A stretch of 64,000 nt of DNA from Synergistaceae bacterium. Lineage in GTDB: Bacteria > Synergistota > Synergistia > Synergistales > Aminobacteriaceae. The notes below the pieces were generated by a model. It saw only the letters and a program-made list of their open reading frames with translations. It did not search any database and was not told where the DNA came from. Shown here in pieces: positions 7,978-16,564 of the stretch. The first letter of the stretch is position 1; each line of letters starts with the position of its first letter. Position numbers and translations under genes: made by a program. The stretch covers positions 1-64,000 of the forward strand of contig JAFSSM010000051.1 in NCBI GenBank assembly GCA_017451025.1, in the 5' to 3' direction.

Positions 7978-8744
7978 TGCGCAATAACCTTCCGGTATAA
8001 CGTGATTAACGAGTCGGTACAGCGTTCGTGCGAGCGTCTGGACTTCAGGAAATGTCTGGCAGAAATTGCTACATGCTTTCCTCTGTCGCCAAGTCCCTGA
8101 CGAATAATTTTCGGGAGGTCTGCTTCGTCATGCATCACAAAGTATCCGTCCGGGCCAAGTATCTCGTCCAGATAGCCGGACTTCTCCGACGCAATCGCAA
8201 GCCCCCTCATCGTGAGGATACCTGCCCTCATGGCTTCGCGAGGGCCTGTGTCGTTAGCAATGTACACCCCGCTCAACGCTTCCGGCCTCAAAACCTGCTC
8301 GCTTATGTCCAGAACGTCATAATCTCCCTTAGGAACTTTGCGCCCGTCCCGGACAAACACAGCCTTCTTCCCTTCTCCGCCTGCACTGCTCAACGGATCG
8401 AACACAGGGAAAATCACGCTTTCGCCAGTTTTCGCGCCCTCTGTGAAGAAGCGGGTCGGCCATCCCGCAAAATTGCTCTTCTCCAGCAGTGAGTGAACAG
8501 TCCGCGAATGAATACGCACTATCCTCCACCAGAAAGGGGCGCGTCCGAACAAATGCCATATCTCTTTTTTCGCGAAAATGTTGCGGATTCTTTCGTAGCC
8601 TGCCTTGTACTGGAAATCCTTTGCGCTGATTACCTGAAGGTCTATATCCCTTGAATGACTCCGCAATGCGTTGGCCATATCCTTTATGACCTGAGCAAGC
8701 ACATCACTCACAGAATCCGAAATATACCAATTAAGAGTATGCAT
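7974..8744 (-). CDS. Glycosyltransferase-like (GT-B) protein, probably envelope sugar assembly
   Basis: The 256-residue protein lacks a clear signature but shows a GT-B-like second half: VYIANDTGPREAMRAGILTMRG (the position where GT4/GT9 enzymes carry a donor-binding acidic residue followed by 'EAMAAG'), then GYLDEILGPDGYFVMHDEADLPKIIRQGL, typical of the region that follows the EX7E-like motif. The first half (IWHLFGRAPFWWRIVRIHSR) fits an acceptor domain. It is shorter than usual (350-400) so may be a divergent or reduced enzyme. Position between tyrS (12-base gap) and lpxL-like suggests LPS. Confidence 0.6.
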   Translation of the reverse strand: MHTLNWYISDSVSDVLAQVIKDMANALRSHSRDIDLQVISAKDFQYKAGYERIRNIFAKKEIWHLFGRAPFWWRIVRIHSRTVHSLLEKSNFAGWPTRFFTEGAKTGESVIFPVFDPLSSAGGEGKKAVFVRDGRKVPKGDYDVLDISEQVLRPEALSGVYIANDTGPREAMRAGILTMRGLAIASEKSGYLDEILGPDGYFVMHDEADLPKIIRQGLGDRGKHVAISARHFLKSRRSHERCTDSLITLYRKVIAQ

Positions 8745-8756
8745 ATCTCACTCTCG

Positions 8757-10031
8757 CTAAAACTCTGCCATGTGGAACTTCTTGCGGCCGATTCTCACGA
8801 AGGCATACTTTCCGTTCACCAGAGCTTCACGGCCAAGTTCTGCCTTCTCGTCGGAAATTTTTGTGCCGTTGATTGACACTCCGCCCTGACGTATCGCGCG
8901 TTTTGCCTCACCGTTCGATTCACACGCTCCGCTCCCTGCAAGAACGCTCACTACTCCTGCCGGGAAATTCACTCCGTCGAGTTTTGTGTAGGGGACTTCT
9001 TGCTTGAGCATCTCGCAGGTTTCCTCGCTGACATTCCCGAAATCTATCGACGGGTTGAAGAGTATTTCGCTTGCAGTTACTACGCTCTTGGCCGTGTCAG
9101 AACCGTGAACTGTCAATGTAACCTCGAAAGCTAATCTCTTCTGGGCAATGCGTCTTTCGGGGTGCTCGCTGTGTTCGGACATTATGGAGGTTATTTCCGC
9201 AACAGGGATGAACGTGTAGAGCTTGAGGAGTTTTTCTACGTCCCTGTCGTCCGTGTTGAACCAGAACTGATAGAACTTGTAGGGGCTGGTCTTTTCGGGA
9301 TCAAGCCAGACTGCTCCGGCCTCAGTCTTTCCGAATTTCGTGCCGCTTGACGTGAGCAGAAGGGGCTGTGTCAGTCCGAAGACTTCATTCCCGGAAGTTC
9401 TGCGTATGTAGTCGCTCCCGGCTAACAGGTTGCCCTGCTGATCGTTGCCTCCCATCTGAAGACGGCATCCGTAGTGTTCGTTGAGGTATTTGAAGTCCAT
9501 AGCCTGAAGCAGGACGTACGAAAACTCGGTGTAGCTTATGCCCTTTTCGGGGTCTTCGAGCCTGGAACGGATATATTCGCGTGCAATCAGGTTGTTGATG
9601 GAAAAATATTTGCCCACATCGTGCAGGACTTCCAGGAAGCTAATCTTGCTGAGCCAGTCGTAATTGTTGAGCAGAAGCGCAGAGTTTTCACCGCAGTCGA
9701 AGTTCAGGAATTTAGCGAGCTGTTTTTTCACGCCATCTATGTTGTGCATGACCGCCTCAAGCGTAATAAGGTTGCGTTCCTTGCTCTTTCCGCTTGGGTC
9801 TCCAATTAATCCTGTGCCTCCTCCTGCCAGAGCAATGGGTCTGTGCCCTGCCCTCTGGAGCCATCCCAGAGCCATAAGGGGGATCAAGTGTCCGACGTGA
9901 AGGCTGTCCGCAGTCGGGTCAAAGCCTACGTAGGCGGTAACCATCTCTTCGTTCATGACCTGAGAGAGTCTCTCTTCGTTGGTGCACCACTCAAAATATC
10001 CGCGTTCCTTCAGAACGTCAAATGCATTCAT
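8757..10031 (-). CDS. tyrS: Tyrosyl-tRNA synthetase
   Basis: Class I synthetase charging tRNA-Tyr. HIGH-type motif HVGHLIPLMALGW near residue 47, substrate-pocket segment QAMDFKYLNEHYGCRLQMGGNDQQGN, KMSKS-type KFGKTEAGAVW, and a C-terminal S4-like RNA-binding domain (EAKRAIRQGGVSINGTKI). I start at the ATG at 10031 (MNAFDVLKERGYFEW, 424 residues, the normal length); a longer reading to 10112 adds 27 residues without family support. It is the first gene of the minus-strand run to yggS. Confidence 0.95.
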   Translation of the reverse strand: MNAFDVLKERGYFEWCTNEERLSQVMNEEMVTAYVGFDPTADSLHVGHLIPLMALGWLQRAGHRPIALAGGGTGLIGDPSGKSKERNLITLEAVMHNIDGVKKQLAKFLNFDCGENSALLLNNYDWLSKISFLEVLHDVGKYFSINNLIAREYIRSRLEDPEKGISYTEFSYVLLQAMDFKYLNEHYGCRLQMGGNDQQGNLLAGSDYIRRTSGNEVFGLTQPLLLTSSGTKFGKTEAGAVWLDPEKTSPYKFYQFWFNTDDRDVEKLLKLYTFIPVAEITSIMSEHSEHPERRIAQKRLAFEVTLTVHGSDTAKSVVTASEILFNPSIDFGNVSEETCEMLKQEVPYTKLDGVNFPAGVVSVLAGSGACESNGEAKRAIRQGGVSINGTKISDEKAELGREALVNGKYAFVRIGRKKFHMAEF

Positions 10032-10344
10032 GTTATGCCGTATTCCGCTGCCGGGTAAATTGTTGTGATAAGATATGTGCACACTCCAATTTTTCAGAAG
10101 AACCAGCCGCATTTTTCAACTACATTTACAACTACAAAAACAGCTCGTAGTTTTCGATGCTGACAATGTTTATGTGAGGTGTCCTAAAAATTAGAATCGC
10201 ACCTTTTTTTCATGACAGCCAGACCTCAGCAGCAGATTAACCCTCCTCAAAAAATTTGCCTAGCTGTCCGCAAAAATGTCCGTGATTTGCGGTTATTATA
10301 TAATACCCGTTAAATCTCTCACATTAAGGAGTCTACATTCAACA
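10032..10344. other. Divergent intergenic region between tyrS and lytic transglycosylase gene
   Basis: This gap must hold promoters for both directions. A plus-strand TATAAT occurs at about 10299-10304 ahead of the transglycosylase gene, with an AAGGAG ribosome site near 10326. Two short inverted repeats are visible (AACTAC...GTAGTT at about 10130-10157, and AGGTG...CACCT followed by a T run at about 10176-10210). I looked for a T-box leader before tyrS and did not find its conserved elements. Confidence 0.4.
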
Positions 10345-12291
10345 ATGAGAAAAATTATTTTGTGCACAATGATATTTTCGCTGCTTATGCCTTCAGCTTC
10401 GCACGCAGCTCAAAATCTCAAAGATTTATTTTGGGCGCGCAACTGGACGCAAATGGAAATGCAGTACAAATCCCAGAAGGTCAGGACGGCAAAAGATCAC
10501 GGACTTATGGCTAATGCCTACAGGTTCCAGGAAAAATGGCCGGAAGCCCTCAGCATAATTGAGGGCCAGTCGAAAAATTTTCCCGCCTCAGTGAAACCTT
10601 ACGCCGAAATGATGCGCGTGCTTGGCTACGAAAAGATGGGCCAGCCGCAGAAAGCATTGACCCTCGCGGAAAATCTCTACAAGACTGCTCCGGCGGACCT
10701 GAAATATTACGTCGCGCTTGCACAGCACAGAATTTGCAGCTCACGCAATGACCAGCGCGGAAGCATCAACGCCTTAACCCGAATGCTCGCGAACGCCGGA
10801 ACTGACGAGCGCAAAATCTACACCCTCAAGCAATTAGTACCGCTGACCGGAAATTCGGAACATGCCCTGCAATTGCTGGAGCTTCAGGCAGGCAGCAAGG
10901 AAGCCGCACAAGTTCTGTCGGGCATCAAGAAGCCCAGCAGCAGCATACGTGTAGCAATGGGTGTGTACCATCATTCTGCGGGCAACAATCAGGCGGCCCT
11001 AGAATGGCTGAACGGTGCAACGGGCCGCAAAGCGCAGTACTATCGTGCGTGGGCGAACTCCCGGCTCAAGAACAACGACGCGGCCCTGAATTTATGGGGA
11101 AGCCTCGCAATTTCCGGAAACTCTTACGCGCAGAGTGCAGTAACCAGAATCGCGAATTTGGCGAAAGATAAAGGTATGCGCGACAAGAGCATGAAGGTTT
11201 TAGAACGAATCGCGAGGGAAAGACGCGGAAATGTTCAGGCCCGTGCACTGCAATCACTGGTCAGTCTTTACGGCAAGGCGAACACAAATCTCCGGGACAC
11301 TTACGAGGCGCAGATACTACGCTCCTTCCCGAACACGAACTATGCGCAAAAAGTTCTGTGGGAGCGTGCCTGGCGAAATATTGACGCTGGGAATTTTGCT
11401 GAAGCTGTGAGGCTGTTCCGGCAGTGCGACGCTCCGGGAGTCGCTGCGTACAAGCGCGGACGTATACTCTACTGGCTGGAATATGCACAGAGAAGAGCAG
11501 GACAGACCGCCGAAGCCGACGCTACCCTTGCCCTCCTGAAACGCAAATACCCCCTCACGATTTACGGCATATTGTCCGGAGCACCCATCAAGATAATTGA
11601 CGGCACTAACCCGAATCTCACGCTGAAACCTACGGAGCTTGAGGAGTTCGGGTTCATCAACAATGCCTACATCAAGCTCACGCGCCCGAAGGCAAGCACC
11701 AGAGAACTTTACAGGGCAATACATCTTTCACGGTGGCTTGGACTGGACGAAAGTTATGATGCCGCCAAAAGAATGGAAAACATGATGACCTCGAACACGA
11801 CAATGTACCGCCAGGACCTCGAGGCACTTTATCCGAGACCCTACAAGGCAATTGTGGACGCGGCGGCGAAACAGTACGGGACCGAAAATAATTTTGTGTG
11901 GGCAATCATGCGTCAGGAGAGCGCGTTTAAGCCGGATGCCCGGAGCTACGTCGGAGCGGCGGGATTGATGCAGTTCATGCCTGCTACAGCAAAAGAGGAA
12001 GCCAAACGTGCGGGCCTTGCGCATTACGACCTCTACAACCCCAGCGACAGCATCAGGCTCGGTGCATCACACCTTGCAACGTTGAGCAAATCATTCGCGC
12101 GTCCCGAGTACGTCATGGCGGCCTACAACGCAGGGAGCGGCAATGCCCGAAAATGGCTTAAGGACGGCGGCGACAGAATGGACCTTGCGCGCTGGATCGA
12201 GAACGTGTCATTCACCGAGACTAACGGCTACGTCCAGAGGGTAAGCGCAAATCTTGAGATTTACCGGCGGCTCTACAATGACAGAAAGTAG
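10345..12291 (+). CDS. Soluble lytic murein transglycosylase (Slt70-like)
   Basis: Cleaves the MurNAc-GlcNAc bond of peptidoglycan in the periplasm. The ATG at 10345 follows AAGGAG and gives a signal peptide (MRKIILCTMIFSLLMPSASHA). Residues about 25-500 are helical TPR-like repeats forming the Slt doughnut; the C-terminal SLT domain has the catalytic Glu in IMRQESAFKPDARSYVGA (about residue 525), GLMQFMPATA and AYNAGSGNARKW. At 648 residues it matches Slt70. An upstream in-frame ATG at 10276 would mask the signal peptide. It overlaps tilS by 14 bases. Confidence 0.92.
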   Translation: MRKIILCTMIFSLLMPSASHAAQNLKDLFWARNWTQMEMQYKSQKVRTAKDHGLMANAYRFQEKWPEALSIIEGQSKNFPASVKPYAEMMRVLGYEKMGQPQKALTLAENLYKTAPADLKYYVALAQHRICSSRNDQRGSINALTRMLANAGTDERKIYTLKQLVPLTGNSEHALQLLELQAGSKEAAQVLSGIKKPSSSIRVAMGVYHHSAGNNQAALEWLNGATGRKAQYYRAWANSRLKNNDAALNLWGSLAISGNSYAQSAVTRIANLAKDKGMRDKSMKVLERIARERRGNVQARALQSLVSLYGKANTNLRDTYEAQILRSFPNTNYAQKVLWERAWRNIDAGNFAEAVRLFRQCDAPGVAAYKRGRILYWLEYAQRRAGQTAEADATLALLKRKYPLTIYGILSGAPIKIIDGTNPNLTLKPTELEEFGFINNAYIKLTRPKASTRELYRAIHLSRWLGLDESYDAAKRMENMMTSNTTMYRQDLEALYPRPYKAIVDAAAKQYGTENNFVWAIMRQESAFKPDARSYVGAAGLMQFMPATAKEEAKRAGLAHYDLYNPSDSIRLGASHLATLSKSFARPEYVMAAYNAGSGNARKWLKDGGDRMDLARWIENVSFTETNGYVQRVSANLEIYRRLYNDRK

Positions 12292-13306
12292 GCACACAAA
12301 CATTCCCTTCGAGCTGTCCGACTACGTACTTGGCCGGAAATTCCGGGAGATAGGCGAAGCTCAGGGCTGGCTTGACGATTCTCACGCGGCAGTCGCGTTG
12401 TCCGGCGGGGGAGACTCGGTTGCGCTGTTGTGGATGTGCTCAAAATTCTTCTCCGGAAAAGTTACAGCTATCCACGTCAATCACGGAATACGCGGCCAAG
12501 AATCCGACGAGGACGAAGATTTTTCGCGCCAGCTATCGCAGAATCTCGGGGCTGATTTCCTGAGCGTAAAGGTCAGCGTCCCGAACGAACAGCGCACCGG
12601 AGAATCCCTCGAAACCGCCGCCCGAAGACTCCGAATACAGGCTCTCCGAAATTCCGCCGCCTCGCTAAACATTCACACAGTCCTCCTTGCGCACAACAGG
12701 GACGACCTCGCCGAAACCGTACTGTTCAACATTTTGCGCGGGACTGGTATTCGCGGGGCAGTTGGCATCACGGAAAGTTCGGACTATGGCGGAATAAGAT
12801 TCTGCCGTCCGCTTTTGGGAATGAGGCGGGAATTTTTGCGGGATATTTTGAGGGTCAGGGGCATATCGTGGCGCGAGGACAGCTCGAACAACGACAATTC
12901 CTACACCCGCAACTACATTAGAAGTGTCCTTTTTCCGGAAATTTCTTCACGCATAAACGCTTCAGCAGTAGAGCACTTAGCGCAATTCGGCTCGGACATG
13001 AGGCCAGTGCGTGAACTGGAGGACGAACACAGCCGGGAACTTTTCGCGTCGTGCATTGTCAGCGATTCGGTGCTGGACTGGCGGAAACTCCGCACTCTCT
13101 CTCTCGACGATACGGCCTTAGTGATTCGCGAGGCAGGAAGGCGGCTCGGACTGCGTACACTTTCGCGCAGAAGGTGCGATGAACTCGCAGGCTTGATGTC
13201 AGGGGAAAAGGGCTTCACGTTCCAGTGGTGCGGAGGTGTAACAGTAACAGGCAGGAAAGGCAGGATAGAGATTCATGGACATACAGGAATTGACAGCACA
13301 AATTGA
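12278..13306 (+). CDS. tilS: tRNA(Ile)-lysidine synthase
   Basis: TilS attaches lysine to C34 of the minor tRNA-Ile so that it reads AUA. The N-terminal PP-loop ATPase motif SGGGDSVALL lies near residue 43, followed by TAIHVNHGIRG, ARRLRIQAL and LLAHNRDDLAETVLFNILRGTG (family signature), and RPLLGMRREFLRDILR; the C-terminal part contains the RRRCDELAGLMSG region. 342 residues is on the short side of the family. I start at ATG 12278 (MTESRHTN), inside the end of the previous gene; the frame extends upstream to 12254 without support. Confidence 0.92.
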   Translation: MTESRHTNIPFELSDYVLGRKFREIGEAQGWLDDSHAAVALSGGGDSVALLWMCSKFFSGKVTAIHVNHGIRGQESDEDEDFSRQLSQNLGADFLSVKVSVPNEQRTGESLETAARRLRIQALRNSAASLNIHTVLLAHNRDDLAETVLFNILRGTGIRGAVGITESSDYGGIRFCRPLLGMRREFLRDILRVRGISWREDSSNNDNSYTRNYIRSVLFPEISSRINASAVEHLAQFGSDMRPVRELEDEHSRELFASCIVSDSVLDWRKLRTLSLDDTALVIREAGRRLGLRTLSRRRCDELAGLMSGEKGFTFQWCGGVTVTGRKGRIEIHGHTGIDSTN

Positions 13307-15758
13307 GGAGTTTCGTGTTGTGCTTGAGCATAAGGCAGAAGAATTACGCCTGCAGGAACTTTTGAAGGATATTGACGCAAAGCGGGCGGACTGGGAAAGG
13401 CGGACTGCGCTGTTTGTGCCGTCGAAGCAGAGGCTTGAACGCGGAGGCAGGGCACTTGAACTTGGAGAGGCTTACGAGACCATCAAGGACTTGCGGATTC
13501 AGCGGGATAAATGGCGAATTCGTCAGGGAAGTTTGCGTGATGACCTGGCAGAGGCACGTACTAACCTACAGAATGCGGAGGAAGCATTAACTCTGATTGA
13601 GGCAGAATACCGCACGAAGCTCACCGAACAGGCAAAGCTGGAGACGCTTGCGCAGAAGGTGAAGGCACTCGACGCACAGGCAGAGGACAGACAGGAAGCG
13701 GCGGCGGCGGTTAATGCGGAGTTTGTCGAGGCGGAACGAAAGCTCAAGGAATGCAGTGCACGTGTTGAGACGGAACAGAAGGCACTGGAGAAAATCGAGG
13801 TAGCACTTCGAGAAGCGCGAAAATTTCTGCAGCTTCATGCTTCGGACGAAAAATTAGCTTCAGGTCTTAGCGGAATACAGAAGTGCTTTACGATGTACAG
13901 CCAGGCCGAAGAAAAACGTGTTGCCCTCAAAGAATCTTGGGGAAAGTCCATCCAGAAAAAACAGCAGGCACAGAGCGTTCTGAATGACCGAGCGGCGATG
14001 CTTTCTGATGTAATGCAGAGATTTTCTGCGGCGGAGAAGAATTATGTGCGGGCGCGTTCGTTTTTCGAGAGCACGCTTAAGGGCAAGAGCATAGTCGAGT
14101 GGCACGAGATATGTGATCGCAGTATAAAGCGTCTTGCGGAACTTGATGAACTGTACAAGAAATACCAAGAGCTGGCCAGTCTCGAGGGGAGGCTCAAAAA
14201 TTTGCAGGAGGCCAAGCTGAGGATTCAGCAGGAGGCCCGCAGTCTGAACATCAGGGACGTTGAACAGTCCGGAAAGATTCTCGAGATGCAGGAGGATGTT
14301 GCGAAACTGGAGAAGCGTGTAGCGTTGCTGCGCAGGATCGAAGACTTGGATGCTGTGCGCGAACTTCTGCAGGATAACACGCCCTGCCCCCTTTGCGGAG
14401 CGATGACTCACCCGTACACTTCCGGAGCGATTGTGCCTGACCCTGAGGAGATACACGCCCAGCTCGCGGAAGCCCAGAAGAGACTCGACGAACTGCGCGA
14501 CGAATTGACAGAACGCCAGGCCAGAACCGGCAAGCTCAACAGTGAAGCGGCCTCGATTGGACTGAATGAGGCAGTACTGCGTGAACAGATTAACACCCTC
14601 AACGCAGAAATTTCGTCTCGTGTGTCGACACTTGGCATCAGGATGGGGGCGGGAATATCTCCGTTCGAGGAGCTTGACCGTTCACGCCAGAAGACCAGAG
14701 ACCAGTTGCAGCTTTCCCGCAACGCCGCCGACACAGCCGAAGCCGCCGAACGCGACATGAAGGCCGCCGCCGATGAACTGGAGAAGATTCGCGAGACCAG
14801 GACGGAGGTCAGCCGGTTCCATCAAGATGCACTTTTTGCCCTGCAGTCGGAAAAATCAGAGGAGGAACGTTTCAGCAGTGAGGGCAAGACTCAGGAAGAA
14901 ATAGTGAACAGCCTGAAGCGTGAATTAATTTCGCAGATTATGCCCTATGGCTACAAGACTCTTCCCGACAAGAATCCCGGTGAAGTCGTCAAAATTCTTG
15001 CGGCTAGGCTTGAGGCTTGGCAGGAAGGCTCGCGGAAATGCGATGAACTGGAGCGTGAACTCTCAGTAGCTCATACCCGAATGACAGCCTTGAAGAAGGA
15101 GCGTGAGCTTATGCGCCAGAAGCGTGAAGAGCTTGCGAGCCGGACGAAGACTACGGAGTCGGAGCGGGACAGCGTGAAACAGCAGAGGATAATCCTGTTT
15201 GAGTCGCGGGACCCTGATTCGGAATTGGCGAGAGTGGCTAAGGACGTAGAGGCACTCCGTGCACAGCTGAATGAACGCCGCGAAAACCGGAACGACAAGG
15301 CGGCGGAACTGGACCGTGTGCAGACATCGGTGCACACCCTCGAGACAGAAATGGCGACCGGGCGCGAGGAACTGCAGAAGCACGAAATAGCCTTCAGCAA
15401 GAAATTATTGGCACTGGGTTTCAGGAATGAGGATGATTATGCGGCGGCACTGCTTACTCCGGAGGAACGGCGGGATCTGCAGGGAAAACTCCGTGAACTG
15501 AATCAGACTGACTTTGACCTTACGACCGAACGCGAGAACGCGAAGGCCCGGCTTCTGGAGCTTGGTGCGGAAAAATTGAGCATACCTTCCGACAAACTTA
15601 ATGCCCGCGCACAAGAACTGAAGAACGGGTTAATTTCTGTTCAGGCACAGGCTGTGAATGATGCAGATGAAGCGATTTTCAGGGAGAAGCTGAGGGGGGA
15701 AATTATCCCTGCGGTGAAGGAACTGATGCTGACTTGCGGACTTGAGGAGGTGTTTTAG
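13275..15758 (+). CDS. SbcC/Rad50-like zinc-hook coiled-coil protein lacking ATPase heads
   Basis: The 827-residue product is almost wholly coiled coil with a single zinc hook, TPCPLCGAMTHP, at about residue 371, exactly as in SbcC/Rad50. The segments beside the hook (DAVRELLQDN before, PDPEEIHAQLAEAQKRLDEL after) are SbcC-like. However, the protein has no N-terminal Walker A and no C-terminal signature/Walker B: it starts MDIQELTAQIEEFRVVLEHK inside the tilS end (32-base overlap) and ends at EVF one codon before the GNAT start. SbcC is normally about 1000 residues or more. No sbcD or separate ATPase half is in the window. It may be a headless derivative that bridges DNA or membranes, or a truncated gene; intact frame and coupling favour expression. 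Confidence 0.75.
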   Translation: MDIQELTAQIEEFRVVLEHKAEELRLQELLKDIDAKRADWERRTALFVPSKQRLERGGRALELGEAYETIKDLRIQRDKWRIRQGSLRDDLAEARTNLQNAEEALTLIEAEYRTKLTEQAKLETLAQKVKALDAQAEDRQEAAAAVNAEFVEAERKLKECSARVETEQKALEKIEVALREARKFLQLHASDEKLASGLSGIQKCFTMYSQAEEKRVALKESWGKSIQKKQQAQSVLNDRAAMLSDVMQRFSAAEKNYVRARSFFESTLKGKSIVEWHEICDRSIKRLAELDELYKKYQELASLEGRLKNLQEAKLRIQQEARSLNIRDVEQSGKILEMQEDVAKLEKRVALLRRIEDLDAVRELLQDNTPCPLCGAMTHPYTSGAIVPDPEEIHAQLAEAQKRLDELRDELTERQARTGKLNSEAASIGLNEAVLREQINTLNAEISSRVSTLGIRMGAGISPFEELDRSRQKTRDQLQLSRNAADTAEAAERDMKAAADELEKIRETRTEVSRFHQDALFALQSEKSEEERFSSEGKTQEEIVNSLKRELISQIMPYGYKTLPDKNPGEVVKILAARLEAWQEGSRKCDELERELSVAHTRMTALKKERELMRQKREELASRTKTTESERDSVKQQRIILFESRDPDSELARVAKDVEALRAQLNERRENRNDKAAELDRVQTSVHTLETEMATGREELQKHEIAFSKKLLALGFRNEDDYAAALLTPEERRDLQGKLRELNQTDFDLTTERENAKARLLELGAEKLSIPSDKLNARAQELKNGLISVQAQAVNDADEAIFREKLRGEIIPAVKELMLTCGLEEVF

Positions 15759-16550
15759 GTGAAAAATATGATATGGCGGGATTTGGGCTTTTTTGTTGAG
15801 AGGCTCTCGGAATTGAGCGTGAGCAGGAGCATCTTGCTGGAATCCGGGCTCAGTCTTGGGTATGGGTTCTGCGTGTCGGTGGGGTCTTACGCGGAAAACT
15901 GGGTATATTTTCCCGGACGTATAACTTCTCTGGATTATGTGGTGAAGGCCAAGAAATTCTTTGAGGAGCGCGGAGAAACGTTTATGTGGCCTGTGTACGA
16001 CGGAGGAACTGAATTTCTGGAGGAGGCGGGGCTGGTTTACGCCGGGGATATTACGGCGATGAGCCTTGACCCGAAAAATGCGCGGCTCTCGCGGGTGAAT
16101 CCTGATCTTGCAGGTGTCAGGATTGAGCACTTAATGTGTGATTTTTATGCGAAGGAGTGGGCAGAGACTGCTTGGCGTGTTTTTGGCGGTGAAGGTGATG
16201 TGCCGGAAGAGTATTGCAGGTTTGTTGATGCACTGAGACGTGAGGGGGAGAGTCTTTCTCGCGGCGGTGATGGTATCTCTCTGCACTGGATCATGGTTGA
16301 CAAAAAAGTAGCAGGGACTTTTGCGCTGACTGAGGAGGCGGAAATGATTGGTGTGTATTACTTTGGGACATTGCCGGAATGCAGGAGGATGGGAGTAGCT
16401 TCGGCGATGATGAACAAGATATGCAGTATTGCAGGAGAGAGGAGGATAGTGCTGCAGTCAACGCCTATGGGATTAGGTTTTTATCGCAGCTTTGGGTTCA
16501 CGGAGCACTTCAAGATACCTGTGTACTCGACGGACAAAGATATTCTGTAA
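15759..16550 (+). CDS. GNAT family N-acetyltransferase
   Basis: Starts with GTG directly after the preceding TAG (or ATG at 15768). Residues 1-130 are a divergent N-terminal GNAT-like half; the C-terminal half has the acetyl-CoA-binding pattern IGVYYFGTLPECRRMGVASAMMNKI (R/Q-x-x-G-x-G/A motif A, about 205-225) and a motif-B-like LQSTPMGLGFYRSFGFTEHFKIPVY. Such double-GNAT proteins acetylate small molecules or protein N-termini; the substrate is unknown. Immediate coupling to the hook protein upstream suggests one transcript from 10345 onward. Confidence 0.8.
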   Translation: MKNMIWRDLGFFVERLSELSVSRSILLESGLSLGYGFCVSVGSYAENWVYFPGRITSLDYVVKAKKFFEERGETFMWPVYDGGTEFLEEAGLVYAGDITAMSLDPKNARLSRVNPDLAGVRIEHLMCDFYAKEWAETAWRVFGGEGDVPEEYCRFVDALRREGESLSRGGDGISLHWIMVDKKVAGTFALTEEAEMIGVYYFGTLPECRRMGVASAMMNKICSIAGERRIVLQSTPMGLGFYRSFGFTEHFKIPVYSTDKDIL

Positions 16551-16564
16551 GGGAGGTACTACTA

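Noticed and set aside
10032-10344. Possible T-box riboswitch before tyrS
   Set aside because: No specifier-loop or T-box bulge sequence could be found in the leader; only short inverted repeats are present.
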